A program made the translations under genes and the position numbers. Below are positions 1 through 11,339 of a stretch of DNA of 64,000 nucleotides, piece by piece. The stretch lies in the NCBI GenBank assembly GCA_012934845.2, contig WNNJ02001889.1, forward strand, positions 1-64,000, read 5' to 3'. How positions within the stretch are numbered: position 1 is the stretch's first letter; each line of letters opens with the position of its first letter. The DNA is from Pomphorhynchus laevis. Its lineage: Eukaryota > Acanthocephala > Palaeacanthocephala > Echinorhynchida > Pomphorhynchidae. The notes under the pieces are model-generated. The model ran no database searches. It had not been told where the DNA came from and saw nothing but the letters and a program-made list of their open reading frames with translations.

Positions 1-88
1 AACTTTTAAACGGAAATCATTTAAACTTTTAAATGGAAATCATTTAAACTTTTAAATGGAAATCATTTAAACTTTTAAATGGAAATTT
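1..88. repeat. 23-bp tandem repeat, about 3.8 copies
   Basis: A 23-bp AT-rich unit beginning AACTTTTAAA repeats head to tail from the first base of the window, at 1, 24, 47 and 70. The first unit differs from the others by one base. The array may extend beyond the window. Confidence 0.9.
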
Positions 89-391
89 ACATTGATAAAT
101 AGTAAATAATATAATGTGTTAGAATACAAAATTACACTAATCATTTGGCCACTGATATGTTAGGTTGATGAATATGAACCAAAGCTAAGTTACATAGTAG
201 TTCATTCATTTTGCCTTTAATCTTAATTCTAATGCATTGTATATTATCTATTAATCAAACCTCTTGATGTGTGAAATTTGAGTTCAAGTCTGCGCATACA
301 TTATCCACATCATGAAAATCTAGCAGAAAACCCAGGTTAGTATATTATATCCTTCTATAACTGTAAAGCCTAGCAAAAATGTTTATGTTTA

Positions 392-475
392 TGGGGTCCT
401 CCTGATGACCTCTAATTCTTATTCTGATACAACGTCTGTTATTTATTAGTCAATTCATAAAAATGACGTTTATTT
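392..475 (+). mobile_element. Penelope family A, 3'-terminal fragment
   Basis: This matches the distal part of the conserved Penelope-A 3' block, from CTCCTGATGACCTC through the CTTATTCTGATACAACGTC string to the AATTCATAAAAATGAC tail. The same strings occur in complete blocks at 13201-13360 and 58160-58320. Only the distal half is present, so it is a small relic. Confidence 0.75.
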
Positions 476-521
476 TAAATTTCAATTTTTTATTTTAACT
501 TGATTAAAATTATAGATTTAA

Positions 522-1118
522 ATTAACAACACAAATGAAGTAACTGTCACGCTAGCTAATATACCAGGATCCAGTGTCGATACGTCAGTTTTTACAGGAA
601 CTCATCAATTGTGTCCATGCAGAGATTGTGTACTTATAGAAGAAAACGGAAAATTCACACTAAAAGTATTGAGCTCTGCAATCACAGTAAAGCCCCAAAG
701 TCTTTCTATCAAAATTAAGCCACATTTTGACACCTTTCTGCGACTATGTGACAATTCATAAAATAATAACGACGCTGATGATCCTGAATCTTTACATATA
801 AACTCACAGCCAGAAACCGAAATTAGTAAACAGACCGTCGGTTATATGACACATGACGTCCATACATTATCTGATTCTGAATTAATTGACAGTTTATCGA
901 ACGCAAATAGTGATAATCATGAATCGGACGGAAGTTTTAATTATGAAACAGAATTATTAACTGACTTTTGTGAAACAGATCAAATAATCACGCCCACTAT
1001 AAACAAACAGATGATACCGGAAAAAGGCAGGCTAGTTGTCAGTGGATCGGTTGATTCAGATATCCTAGATGATCAGGCGCTTTCTGAAAGTAGTGATAAC
1101 GAAGAGGAGGAAGTCTAA
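522..1118 (+). pseudogene. Acidic open frame interrupted by one stop; unknown
   Basis: One reading frame is open from 522 to 1118 apart from a single TAA at 759-761. The part before the stop has a short Cys cluster (CPCRDC) and a basic stretch. The part after it, with an ATG at 846, is Ser/Asp/Glu-rich and ends in an acidic tail (SDNEEEEV). An in-frame TAA just before 522 and the lack of a good upstream start suggest a downstream exon or a retrocopied or broken gene. A real gene ending at 759 is possible, as is a separate 90-residue acidic protein from 846. No family is recognised. Frame continuity across the stop is the only evidence that both halves were one gene. Confidence 0.35.
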
Positions 1119-1194
1119 CGCTATCAATTATGGACATTATACGAAGAGCTTAACTATTTCATTGACATTGTTGTTTATAGTCAATCTTTCTTTT

Positions 1195-1290
1195 GGAATA
1201 TTATTTAATTATTAAATTTTGATTTAGCATTATTATGTTTTGTTTAATTTATAATTATATTAAATACGTAGACTCAGCTGATTTGAGTTA
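1195..1290 (+). mobile_element. Penelope family A, terminal fragment
   Basis: This resembles 58385-58467 (+) and, inverted, 25921-26045 and 63360-63470. The shared strings are TTTTGATTTAGCATTATTATG and, at the end, TACGTAGACTCAGCTGATTTG. It is the outermost tail of a Penelope-A copy without the rest of the element. Confidence 0.7.
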
Positions 1291-1884
1291 TAAGCTATAA
1301 CATGGCAATTTCTAAAATATGGTAGTATTTGGAAAGAATATACCTACATAAAGAAATGAGACTTAATTAATTATTGACTTAATTTCATAAAGTGAATCCA
1401 TAACATCATATCTTACCTCCTTTTCAGGGTATGCATAAAACCGATTTCATATGATGTCTATAATATTTTTTTTTATAATATAAATTATTCAATAATAAGA
1501 CAGCTTAAAGGTTACCCTCTAATGGGTCCAAAGTGGCAATTCAAATTCTGAATTTTTAGTTCAAAGGGAGTTGATCAATATTAGAGTGGTGCGTCCTTAT
1601 CGTGATTAATTCCTGGTTCTTGAATGTTTCGCATAGCCATATTGGATTTTATAATAAGGAGTAATCCTGGCTCTTTCTTGACGGATTCGGGATGAAAGGT
1701 TGTTGTTGCTGTTTAAGTGAAGATATGCCTTAACATCCATCTTTCCAATACCACCAACAGGTCAATTAAAACTGGTTTAATATTATTAATAATAATAATA
1801 ATTTGATTCATGCAATTAAAACTGGTTCATGCCCATCTCTTGCAGCCCAATTCACCAACATTCGACAGAGTGTGCTTTTGCCAA

Positions 1885-2030
1885 AAATAACAAACGTTGT
1901 ATCAGAATAAGGATTAGTGGTCATCAGGAGGAACTGCTATGCTATTAGGTTTTTGCCCCTAACTCCTCTACCCAACATAGCAGCGGGTTAAAATACATTC
2001 TAAGGACGTATTTCTTCTGATGAAATTTGA
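1885..2030 (-). mobile_element. Penelope family A 3' structured block
   Basis: An inverted copy of the Penelope-A 3' block. Read on the minus strand it has a hairpin AAATACGT/ATGTATTT, then CTGCTATG, a GGGGC stretch, CATAGCAG and CTCCTGATGA. It is detached from any reverse transcriptase. The stem bases differ from other copies but still pair. Confidence 0.75.
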
Positions 2031-2234
2031 TTATCAAGTATCTTATTCTAATAAGAAGTATATATTTTATAAAGAAAATTATCATCATTACATCTTTCAA
2101 TGTTAGCAATAACGCGTTTAAATCTAAAAGTAATCCTCGTTTAATTGAATGAACAATTATGTAAAAAGGGATTCATGAAGGCGCTTCTCAACATTTCTGA
2201 GACCAAAACGAGAGATAAAAATTCATTTTTATGA

Positions 2235-2570
2235 ATTGACTAATAAATAACAGACGTTGTATCAGAATAAAGATTAGTGGTCATCAGGAGGAACTGCTAT
2301 ATTATCAGGTTTCGGCCCCTAATTCCATATATATTGATTTGTACGAAAGTATATTTATATCTTTTACTATTTTCTGTTTATATTTATAGGATTTTATAAT
2401 ATTATAATATTATTCTTTATATTATTGTGTTGATTTATATATTTTACTATTTTCTGCTTGATGTTATTTTTATAGTAACCTAGTTTAAAATATGTATCTA
2501 TTAAATTATTTAAATGATTTTGAAGAAAGCCAATATCATTACATATTGTTGCAATTCTTAAAATTTCGTT
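2235..2570 (-). mobile_element. Penelope family A: 3' block plus RT C-terminal scrap
   Basis: 2235-2330 is another inverted 3' block. About 2365-2570 matches the C-terminal thumb/linker region of the Penelope-A reverse transcriptase at 26340-26500 (minus strand; residues resembling FKLGYYKNNIKQKIVKYIN). The coding part is a short relic. At 2690-2775 a scrambled copy of the GAGGTCATCAGAAG string forms small inverted repeats. Confidence 0.7.
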
Positions 2571-3045
2571 CGTCGACGCATTTTTATATATTTTACATTT
2601 TTATTTAATTTAATTGTTATTTAATTACGACAATTCTTAAATGGACTAATACATAAATACGATGAATAAGGAATATGACCAATACGATGAATAAGGTCAT
2701 CCTTATGACCTTATAGAGGTCATAAGGATAACCTCTATAAGGAATAGAGGTCATCAGAAGAAACTGCTATGTTATGAAAATAAACTTGTGGTCAATGTCG
2801 ACAAGACATAATGGTGGGCTATTATGGACCACCGCAATGGTGGACCATTATGCAGAAACGACAAATTGTATTATCAAGGATATAAAATTAGATTTGTCAA
2901 TCAGTTCAATTATTTTAGAGTTGTCTTTAAATTCCTCTGATAAAATCAGAAATTTATCTTTATTTTGCGCAATTATATATTTTGATGCAATTTAAAGTCC
3001 GAATCATTTAGGAACACTTAACTTCGCAAAATTTTAAGGATTTTG

Positions 3046-4133
3046 ACTTGACGAAATGGAAATATTTTAATCGATGGCTGGGTATGTTACTAAATATTTA
3101 AAATGTTGGTTAGATAATTGGTTATTAAGTAACTGAACATCATCAGTCACTGATTAAATGCGAACTCAATTAAAGATTATAAATGCTTTGCAAAAACGTA
3201 GATTTTATAAACGTAATATATGATTTTAGTTTTGTTATAAGCTGAGATTGGTGAAGCATTGATTTAAAGAGTTTCTTTTCGTTTTAACTTAATTTTGTAT
3301 ATATAATACGGGAATAAAATTTTGATATAGCATAGATAAACAAGTAGTTTCTTATTCCAATATTTCGACTTTCAATCGAAGTCATTGTCAAGGATGTAAT
3401 CTAGAAAAATTTACAACCAGTACAATAAAAACTACAAAATAAAAAATAAAAGTTTCTATTTGTAGAGTTTTTTAGTTCTCGTCCAAATTCATTGAATTTT
3501 ATATTTATTAATGAACGATAAATTCGAATGAGGAGAGCTTCCACCAGTCTTAATTCGTATGTACTATTGCATTTGTAAAGTATTTTAAAATTCTTTATCG
3601 TCTCGTCTAATGCAACAACTCCTCCACTATGTTCGGCTTCTAGATGCTTCTAGATTGCACTACTCTTATACTTATGCTGTTTGATACGATCCAACAATTT
3701 ACAACTTGTGTAACCAATATAAGCGGCGTTACATCCAGCTTTTTTACATGAATATTGATACACGACGTTGTGAGTGTTTTCTGTAGTGGTTCTTTACCTC
3801 AACAAAAAGATGGATCCTAAACGATGAGGTCGGAAAAACCCTCTTATATCCAGATTCGAATTTTGATTCATGCAACAAATATGTTGATGACATATTTGAG
3901 TCAGCGATCTAACGTCGTTTGTAAGATTTGAAACCGAATCGCTTTCATAATACACTATGACTTTGTTGTGGCATATTGCGCTTCTCTGCGTTTTATTACT
4001 TGTTCGCATAATTTTATCTATAATTGAGTCAACTTTTGATAGTGGGTAATTAGAATTCACTATATATTGTTTAATATGAAATATTTCCTTTTTAAGAGAT
4101 TGTGTGTTGCTTGAATAGAGAATTGCTCGGTGA
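3046..4133 (-). repeat. Left arm of 1088-bp inverted repeat (Penelope family B 3' half)
   Basis: This arm is the reverse complement of 5337-6424. Coordinates of matching bases always sum to 9470, so there is no net insertion or deletion across 1088 bp. The few differences I saw lie in the outermost hundred bases. It carries the RT C-terminal linker (3794-4133), a GIY-YIG endonuclease (about 3480-3790) and the 3' tail with a hairpin-GAAA motif near 3356-3392. Confidence 0.95.
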
Positions 4134-4650
4134 ATGAGGTTTTTTACAACGGCAGCTTTATACTTAAAGGTCGTAAAGGACGAAAACTCGGTGTATACGC
4201 CTTTGTCGGTTGGTTTACGGTATACACTCGTCGATATTGGCTGGTCTGGCGTCATGGATATGGTTACATCTAAAACATTGAAATTCTTTTTCCGGGTATT
4301 CATGCGTGAATTTGAGTTTGGAATTTGAATGGAGCATTTCGATGAATATCTGTACGTCGTTGTCATTGTTGAAGATCGCTGGGATGTCGTCAACGTATCT
4401 ACAATAGTATAGTGGCCGCGTAATGGTAAGATAATTGATTAATGTTCTTTCTAAATGACTCATATAAAAGTCTGGAAATACTGGGCTAAGCGGAGATCCC
4501 ATTGATACTCCTTCGGTTTCCATGTAATTTTCACCATTAAAGTTAAAAGGTGTTTCTGTAGTGCATATCTCTAACAGCCGTTTCATTGTCGCTTGATCAA
4601 TATTTGCCAGATTAAGTGTGGGATGGTTGTAGACCTTGTTTAATATCATT
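3480..4650 (-). mobile_element. Penelope family B, left copy: RT core and GIY-YIG endonuclease
   Basis: Penelope-like elements combine a telomerase-related reverse transcriptase with a GIY-YIG nuclease. Read on the minus strand, 4649-4215 encodes RT core motifs: MGSPLSPVF (motif B), then YCRYVDD (catalytic motif C). 4393-3794, in another frame, continues with the SVYRKPTDKGVY linker typical of these elements. 3790-3480 encodes VVYQYSCKKAGC..AYIGYTS, the GIY-YIG core with its Cys pair. The N-terminal RT part is absent; the copy stops near 4670, where the oppositely oriented copy begins. The frame change near 4215-4390 and lesions in the nuclease make it non-functional. Confidence 0.85.
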
Positions 4651-4739
4651 TCAATAGTCTCTTTCTAGTAATATAACGATTATATAACGATTTTTAAGTA
4701 ATATAACGATAATATCACGAATATTCCACAGTACAACTA

Positions 4740-5990
4740 TCCCAAGAACAAAGGGATGTTCTGAACAAAGGTATTAAATTTGGTCTATACAAAAAAACCA
4801 AATATTGTAAAAAAGAAACTACAAATGAAAAAGTTTTTTTCTGAATCAGTTGCCAAAGAATATAACAAAGAAGTTACAATAACAATGAATGATGATCTTA
4901 TGAGTAAATTGAAGTCATTTGCAGTGAAGCCAAAAACATGTAGGGATATTGATCCACTTAAGCCGAACGAAATTAAAGCATTGAGGGATTTGAAGAACAA
5001 CCCAAATATAGTAATCCAGCGACTAGATAAAGGATCAGGGATTATCATTATGAACCGCAGTGACTATTTGGATAAACTGCAATCTCTAATATATGATCGA
5101 CGTTATTCAAAAAGGCGCCGAAGAATCAGACATCAAAAGTGAAAGGGATTTTAAACCAATTGGCACGATCATATAAGACCACCAACAAGGATCTATTCAA
5201 TAAGTTAAGCAGGGTTGGTCAATACAACGATGAAATCCTGTATGGTCTACCGATAATCCACAAGAATCAACTGAATCCACCTTTAAGACCAATCATTAGC
5301 CTAAGTGGGACAGTCACCCACGAATTGCTCGGACAGTCACCGAGCAATTCTCTATTCAAGCAACACACAATCTCTTAAAAAGGAAATATTTCATATTAAA
5401 CAATATATAGTGAATTCTAATTACCCACTATCAAAAGTTGACTCAATTATAGATAAAATTATGCGAACAAGTAATAAAACGCAGAGAAGCGCAATATGCC
5501 ACAACAAAGTCATAGTGTATTATGAAAGCGATTCGGTTTCAAATCTTACAAACGACGTTAGATCGCTGACTCAAATATGTCATCAACATATTTGTTGCAT
5601 GAATCAAAATTCGAATCTGGATATAAGAGGGTTTTTCCGACCTCATCGTTTAGGATCCATCTTTTTGTTGAGGTAAAGAACCACTACAGAAAACACTCAC
5701 AACGTCGTGTATCAATATTCATGTAAAAAAGCTGGATGTAACGCCGCTTATATTGGTTACACAAGTTGTAAATTGTTGGATCGTATCAAACAGCATAAGT
5801 ATAAGAGTAGTGCAATCTAGAAGCATCTAGAAGCCGAACATAGTGGAGGAGTTGTTGCATTAGACGAGACGATAAAGAATTTTAAAATACTTTACAAATG
5901 CAATAGTACATACGAATTAAGACTGGTGGAAGCTCTCCTCATTCGAATTTATCGTTCATTAATAAATATAAAATTCAATGAATTTGGACG
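4740..5990 (+). mobile_element. Penelope family B, right copy: RT N-terminal part and GIY-YIG endonuclease
   Basis: 4780-5142 encodes the region before the RT fingers, with LDKGSGIIIMNRSDYLDKLQ. 5139-5325 encodes LYGLPIIHKNQL..PLRPIIS, the first RT motifs. The catalytic palm is missing: at about 5337 the sequence jumps to the C-terminal linker (5340-5676) and then the GIY-YIG nuclease (about 5700-5990), both within the inverted arm. It lies head to head with the left copy, and the two retain different internal parts. An 11-bp perfect hairpin at 5322-5350 marks the jump. Confidence 0.85.
5322..5350. repeat. Hairpin at the Penelope-B internal junction
   Basis: GAATTGCTCGG at 5322-5332 pairs perfectly with CCGAGCAATTC at 5340-5350 across a 7-base loop. 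The string GGACAGTCACC also occurs just upstream (5309) and spans the loop. This looks like a template-switch scar where the inverted arm joins the RT N-terminal part. Confidence 0.85.
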
Positions 5991-6424
5991 AGAACTAAAA
6001 AACTCTACAAATAGAAACTTTTATTTTTTATTTTGTAGTTTTTATTGTACTGGTTGTAAATTTTTCTAGATTACATCCTTGACAATGACTTCGATTGAAA
6101 GTCGAAATATTGGAATAAGAAACTACTTGTTTATCTATGCTATATCAAAATTTTATTCCCGTATTATATATACAAAATTAAGTTAAAACGAAAAGAAACT
6201 CTTTAAATCAATGCTTCACCAATCTCAGCTTATAACAAAACTAAAATCATATATTACGTTTATAAAATCTACGTTTTTGCAAAGCATTTATAATCTTTAA
6301 TTGAGTTCGCATTTAATCAGTGACTGATAATGTTCAGTTACTTAATAACCAATTATCTAACCAACATTTTAAATCTTTAGTAACAGACCCAGCCATCGAT
6401 TAAAATATTTCCATTTCATCAAGT
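5337..6424 (+). repeat. Right arm of 1088-bp inverted repeat
   Basis: Partner of 3046-4133. Both arms contain the same 10-bp tandem duplication (5815-5834; mirrored at 3636-3655), so they are copies of one already altered sequence or have been homogenised. Confidence 0.95.
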
Positions 6425-8240
6425 AAGAAAGTTGGAAAATCGCTAATCTGTTATTGTCATGCTCGTGGGCCATTATGTATTTGCAGTTCTAAACTGCCTC
6501 ACATATTAGAATACCAAATTTTGTGAAAGTTGGAACAACAATGATTTGGAAAAAATATTGAAAATTTTATATTTAAATTGAGAAGGTGTTAAAAAATTAA
6601 AAACTAGAAAACAAAATATTTATACTTTTTTATAAAAAAGTATAAATATACAAATATAAATATTCAAATACAGCAAGGTGTATTATAGCTTAATTTGTAA
6701 AAAATTACAAGTCAACATTTAAAAAAAGTTACAAGTCAAATAATCTTTTGAATATTTTTAACAAATTTTAACTCTTTTCCTTTAATATGTTTAACTCATT
6801 CCCCGGATTATTTTAAACACTTTTTAATATTATCGAGTGATATTCATTTTGTATCACAACACTTGAGCATATTCCATTAAGGAAACTTTATGTAATCCTT
6901 CTAGGATTAAAGCCAAACTATCCTTTAAGACCCTTTAAGCTATCTTAAGATCATTTAAACAAACTTGAGCCATATAAGCCACCGTAAGCAATTAAGCGAT
7001 TTTGATATACTTTAAGCGACATTATGTCATCTCAAGACGCCCAGCTTTTTGAACGGATTGAGATTATTTGAGATTTTAATATATTAAAAAGGAACAGAAA
7101 GGAAAAACGTGTATAATATTACAACTTGTATCAAATGTCAGTTTATGAAAGCGATCAACTATAAACATGAACAATCAGATTTTAGATTATTGCTCTTGCT
7201 TGTAAAGAAAATAAATGAGGTAATATTAAAGACAAATTTAATTAAAATATCCACAATTATCAACTCTCAAAAACTAAATGTTATATTGACGATAATTTAC
7301 ATGTTATTAATATATTTAATATAATAAGGTTTACAGCTTTATTTATTAAAACGATTCTTTATTTTTAAAAATATTTAATATTATTATAATATTATAACGC
7401 CATCGATTAAATAAAATAAATTAGGTTACTAAGTTAACCTTTTTTAACCTTACTAAAATAAGGTTAAAAACGTTGAATAAAATTATGAATTATTACTTAA
7501 TAATATTATAATAATTATTATATATTATATTACGGAATCTTATATAATTTTTATTATAGAATAAAAAATTAAATAAAATTAAATAAAAATTTATTAAATA
7601 AAAATGTAATAAAATTTATCGAATTATAAAAATTATATAATTATTATAATTATTAAATTATTAAAAATAAGACAAAAATTAAATAATTATCAACTCTAAT
7701 CACAGTATATTTCAAGATATACTATGAAATTAAGTCAGAAATAAGATTTTAAGTCAGAAAAAAGATGCGCAGCATGGATCTCTATATCTTTTTCACAACT
7801 TCTAAATAGGTTCATCAACAGACTTCAAAGGATTTATTGAGTAAATTGATGTTATTTACTAATAAATATGTTAAGTACTAGTTTATTCGTAAGTTGCAAA
7901 TTTTTTATGTAAGTAATTTACTTAAAGAGAAAAATTATATTTTTGAAATAAATATATTGATTACATTTAATAAATAATAAAATCAGATCAGATAGCTGAG
8001 CCTACGTATATTCTACGTTCAAGTATATTCTACTATTTTAATTATTTATTTTAATTAAAACATCATAATTGTGGAGGGTTTACTAGTTTTATTTATATAG
8101 TCTTTTTAATTTTATCCTCTTTTTTAATTGTTTGTTATTTTCATTTTCTCTCTAATTTTATAATTATATAATTTCTAGAAATTATAAAATAATTTATTTT
8201 GTTATTATATGGTTATCTTTTCTTTTAAAATCTAATATAA
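6425..8240. other. AT-rich stretch without a recognisable gene
   Basis: Long AT runs with frequent stops in all frames. Around 6880-7030 there is a weak degenerate repetition of TTTAAG/CTTAAG strings. The 71-codon frame at 7109-7324 has no recognisable motif and the composition of its surroundings, so I do not call it a gene. Confidence 0.6.
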
Positions 8241-8254
8241 AATCTTTCCAAATT

Positions 8255-9040
8255 AAAATCTTTAATTTTTATTTAAGCTTTTACTATTAATCAGCTTACT
8301 AAAGTAATCATTTAAGTTATTATATAACGAATTGTAAATTTTATTTTTATTATTATTTGATCTATATTTATACCCTTTTGATAGCAGCTTTCTTAATTCA
8401 CAATTTTTAATTAATTCTAGATTATGGGTACATATATGTTCATTTATTTTTATCAAAACTAAGACTTTTACAATTGCATTCTGTTTCCATTATGTTTCTA
8501 ATATTATCGTTACAAATTGATTTTAATTCTTTATTATAATTAAAAAATTTTCGTCCTAATGGTGGTAGGAGTTTATATCTTATTGTAGGAATACATTTAC
8601 TTAAATCTGACCCTATTATTTCTTTACTTTTAGAATTATTTAAAAGTCCGGCTATATTTATGTTATCTATACATTTATTAATGAAGTTTATGGTTAATGT
8701 ATATTTTCTATTGTTATTATTAGCATTTATTGTACGATTATAATATTTTATATTACAATAACTGTATATTATACAACTCAACATATTTTATTCGTTAATT
8801 AATCTTTGATTTATTGAACAAATGATATCTTTAGAAAAACTTTTTATATTTACATAAAGTTCTTTTAGCTTATTATCTATTAAAAGTTGTTTTGATATTT
8901 CTAAGTGTTCTTAAATATCTTTATTAATTTGATCTTTCCTTTTATAAAAATGTTATTTTCATTTTTATCAAATATAAATTCTTTCCTAAGATTGTGTGTT
9001 TTGGTCTGTTCTAAAAATTCTTTTGTAGAATTAATAGTGT
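8255..9040 (-). mobile_element. Penelope family A, N-terminal region and part of RT (minus)
   Basis: Minus-strand frames at 8784-8440 and 8456-8262 encode the domain that precedes RT in many Penelope-like elements: IRYKLLPPLGRKFF, then the CNC cysteine pair (ECNCKSL), then ELRKLLSKGYKYR. 9040-8940 encodes a scrap resembling NSTKEFLEQTK of the RT copy at 57535-57565, out of order. The frame breaks between the two pieces and there are many stops. It is closely related to 24208-24660. Confidence 0.7.
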
Positions 9041-9044
9041 TCAA

Positions 9045-9236
9045 TTAAAGTGTGCAGAAGGTTATTGATAATAGACATAAGTCCAGAATCAAACAGAAAG
9101 CAGAGATCATCGGGAGAGAGATAGTTAAGAAGAAGTGAAAATAATGAAGAATTGAGTAATGCTGTGCAGAGAATAGGGATATCGAGAAGTTTCCAGGGTC
9201 GTGTACAAGATCCAAGCGACATATTCGCATTTTCAC
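9045..9236 (-). mobile_element. L2-like LINE fragment nested in Penelope A
   Basis: This 192-bp piece matches the left end of the larger L2-like copy ending at 23767. Minus-strand peptides include WKLLDIPILCTALLNSS and YLSPDDLCFLFDS. Its junction with Penelope sequence at about 9237 is the same as at 23767. Confidence 0.8.
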
Positions 9237-9239
9237 ATA

Positions 9240-10010
9240 AACAGAATAAACTTTAAGGCAAATTTAAAGGCACTACATCTGAACCTAGGTTTTATTGGAT
9301 TTTTATGTAATTTTGCATTTTAACATACTATAGGTAAAGTTTGGTTATCTAATTCAACCTTTATACCCTTTTACCCATTAAAGAACAATAACTTGTAATA
9401 ATTGTTTCAAAACTCAACTCACTGCGTTCATATGTTGGATTTACATTTAAATCATTAGAATAAACATATTTCATTAGTATATCATAATAAAGCTTTTTTT
9501 CATGTAAAGACAAAGGTATTACTAGCTTTATCAATAGTCGTTATTATATAGTTATGCTTTAGTTTAGTATGTTCTGTTTACATTTCTTTATTAATTTGAT
9601 CTTTTTTATAGTTGTTTGTTATTTTCATTTTATTTTTAATTTTATCAAATATATAATCTTTCCAAAGTAATCTTTCCAATAATCTTTGATGTATTTAAGC
9701 TTTCACGATTAATCAGCTTACCAAAGTAAGCATTTAAGTTATTATTATTGTTTACATTTTATTTTATTAAATAATTAATTTTAGACTAAATTGATACTTT
9801 GCAAAGTTGAACTAGCTAAAAATATATTTTATTTTCAAAAAAAAATTTATTTATTACATATTAAAATTGAAATTTTTTTTATTTTAAATATTAAGATAAT
9901 ATTTTATTTAATTATTTAATTTTAGGTTATGTAGGTTATTTACTAAAGTTATATAGAGAAAAGTTATACTTTCGAAATAAATTTATTTATTACATTTAAT
10001 AAATAATAAA
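9240..10010 (-). mobile_element. Penelope family A, RT fingers region (minus), duplicated
   Basis: About 9240-9560 matches 23770-24075, and 9570-10000 matches 24680-25100 nearly base for base. The minus strand gives scraps such as DKASNTFVF and LHKNPIKP, known from Penelope RT N-terminal regions. The frame is broken throughout. Confidence 0.7.
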
Positions 10011-10200
10011 ATCAGGCACGATAACTGAGTCTACGTATATTATACTCTATATTAAAAAATAACGATAAACAATAAATATATGATTTTATACAATTTATAT
10101 TTACATTAAGTTAAAATTTAAATTTGAAATTTAAAATAAGCGTCAATTTTTGTGAATTGAATAATAAATAACAAACAATGTATCATAATAAGGATTAACG
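10005..10200 (-). mobile_element. Penelope family A tail fragments
   Basis: AACTGAGTCTACGTATA near 10025 and ATAATAAATAACAAACAATG with CATAATAAGGATTA near 10160-10197 match inverted Penelope-A tails at 25920-26160. The structured core is not present. Confidence 0.55.
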
Positions 10201-10454
10201 GTGAGTCAATCGGCTCAGTGATGTATAAATTTGACTAATAAAAAAGGAAACCTTATAATTGCACTCTTTTCGAAAGGAAGCAAAAACTGTTTTTCGAATT
10301 CGCCAAAATAGTAATAAATTTAAATACTTAAATACTAATCAAATAAAATTTTAATCTAAAAGAGCTTCTAGATTTCAAAGATTGTACAAAATACCTAATT
10401 TAAATCCCAAATTAGTTACTAATTTTCTATTTCAATTATTCAAGGAAACTAATT

Positions 10455-10460
10455 TTTATT
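10455..10460 (-). terminator. Putative poly(A) signal of the TRAF gene
   Basis: TTTATT on the plus strand reads AATAAA on the minus strand, about 55 bases downstream of the TRAF stop codon. Confidence 0.45.
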
Positions 10461-10514
10461 TTGATGATATATGCAGGCATATATTTACATAGTTTTACAA
10501 ATATCAGCAAAATG

Positions 10515-11204
10515 TTAGATTACTTTTATTTGCAGAAATGCGTTGTTACGAAATATAAATTTGCCATCGGTAAAAAATACTGATTTCGCGCAGAATTTTG
10601 TTATCCCAGCTGGAAGGTTATGATCAGTAACAGGGCGGCAAAATGACTTTGATAAATTTGAACTGTCGACACGAAACTTTTTGACTATATGCTTGCCTTG
10701 TCCTTGATTAAGCAAAGTAAACTCTATAGTTTTATTAAAGGGCCATGTCAGCAGGGCATCATGTATACCACGTTCAATTCGTATAAATAAACTTACATGA
10801 GTGCCATAGCCGTCACCATCTCCATTAAGGAGAATCTGAGCAGCTAATCTGTACGCTGGCTGACCCTGCTTTGAGAAGAGAATGGGCGAACAGCAACTTG
10901 TCTGCGCACCACTCTCGGCATCTTGTAAACGCTGATAGATATTGTCTATCTTCCAGATCAAAGTGCCAGTCGAAGATTGTGTTCGAAACTCTTCTAGCTG
11001 CAAACGTTGGCTTTCAATTACATCCTGGCACGCGCTTAATTTGTATTCTAAAAGTTGAATTACGTTATGTTGCTCTTCTTGTTTTTTATTGAGTTCTTGT
11101 ACTTTAGAAATCAATCGTGCAACATCGCTTCTCATTGATTCGTAGCATGCTAAAGTACTCCCTAGTATGGCTAACTGTTGATCACCGTTGCTTTCACATT
11201 GACC
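10515..11204 (-). CDS. TRAF family adaptor, last exon (coiled coil + MATH/TRAF-C domain)
   Basis: TRAF proteins are cytoplasmic trimeric adaptors that bind receptor tails through a C-terminal TRAF/MATH domain. Counting from Met at 11135, residues 1-52 form a Gln/Glu/Leu-rich coiled coil. Residues 57-206 are the MATH domain: GTLIWKI at 57-63, then YRLAAQILLNGDGDGYGTH around 95-113 and LLTWPF near 130, as in TRAF1-6. The frame stays open upstream to a splice acceptor (TCGTAG on the minus strand), giving a phase-0 exon start at 11204, so the listed Met is internal. The stop at 10515 is followed by an AATAAA. RING and zinc-finger exons should lie at higher coordinates; I could not identify them in the window. 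Which TRAF subtype is not resolved. Confidence 0.85.
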   Translation of the reverse strand, partial: GQCESNGDQQLAILGSTLACYESMRSDVARLISKVQELNKKQEEQHNVIQLLEYKLSACQDVIESQRLQLEEFRTQSSTGTLIWKIDNIYQRLQDAESGAQTSCCSPILFSKQGQPAYRLAAQILLNGDGDGYGTHVSLFIRIERGIHDALLTWPFNKTIEFTLLNQGQGKHIVKKFRVDSSNLSKSFCRPVTDHNLPAGITKFCAKSVFFTDGKFIFRNNAFLQIKVI

Positions 11205-11339
11205 CTACGAACAAGAATTAAATTACAATGGAAAATTTTAAGAATATTGAAATAAAATGAGGCTAACCTTTAATTAAACTTTGTAACATGAAATTTGAGT
11301 TTAACACAACAATTTAATGCAACAATTATTACTAAGATT

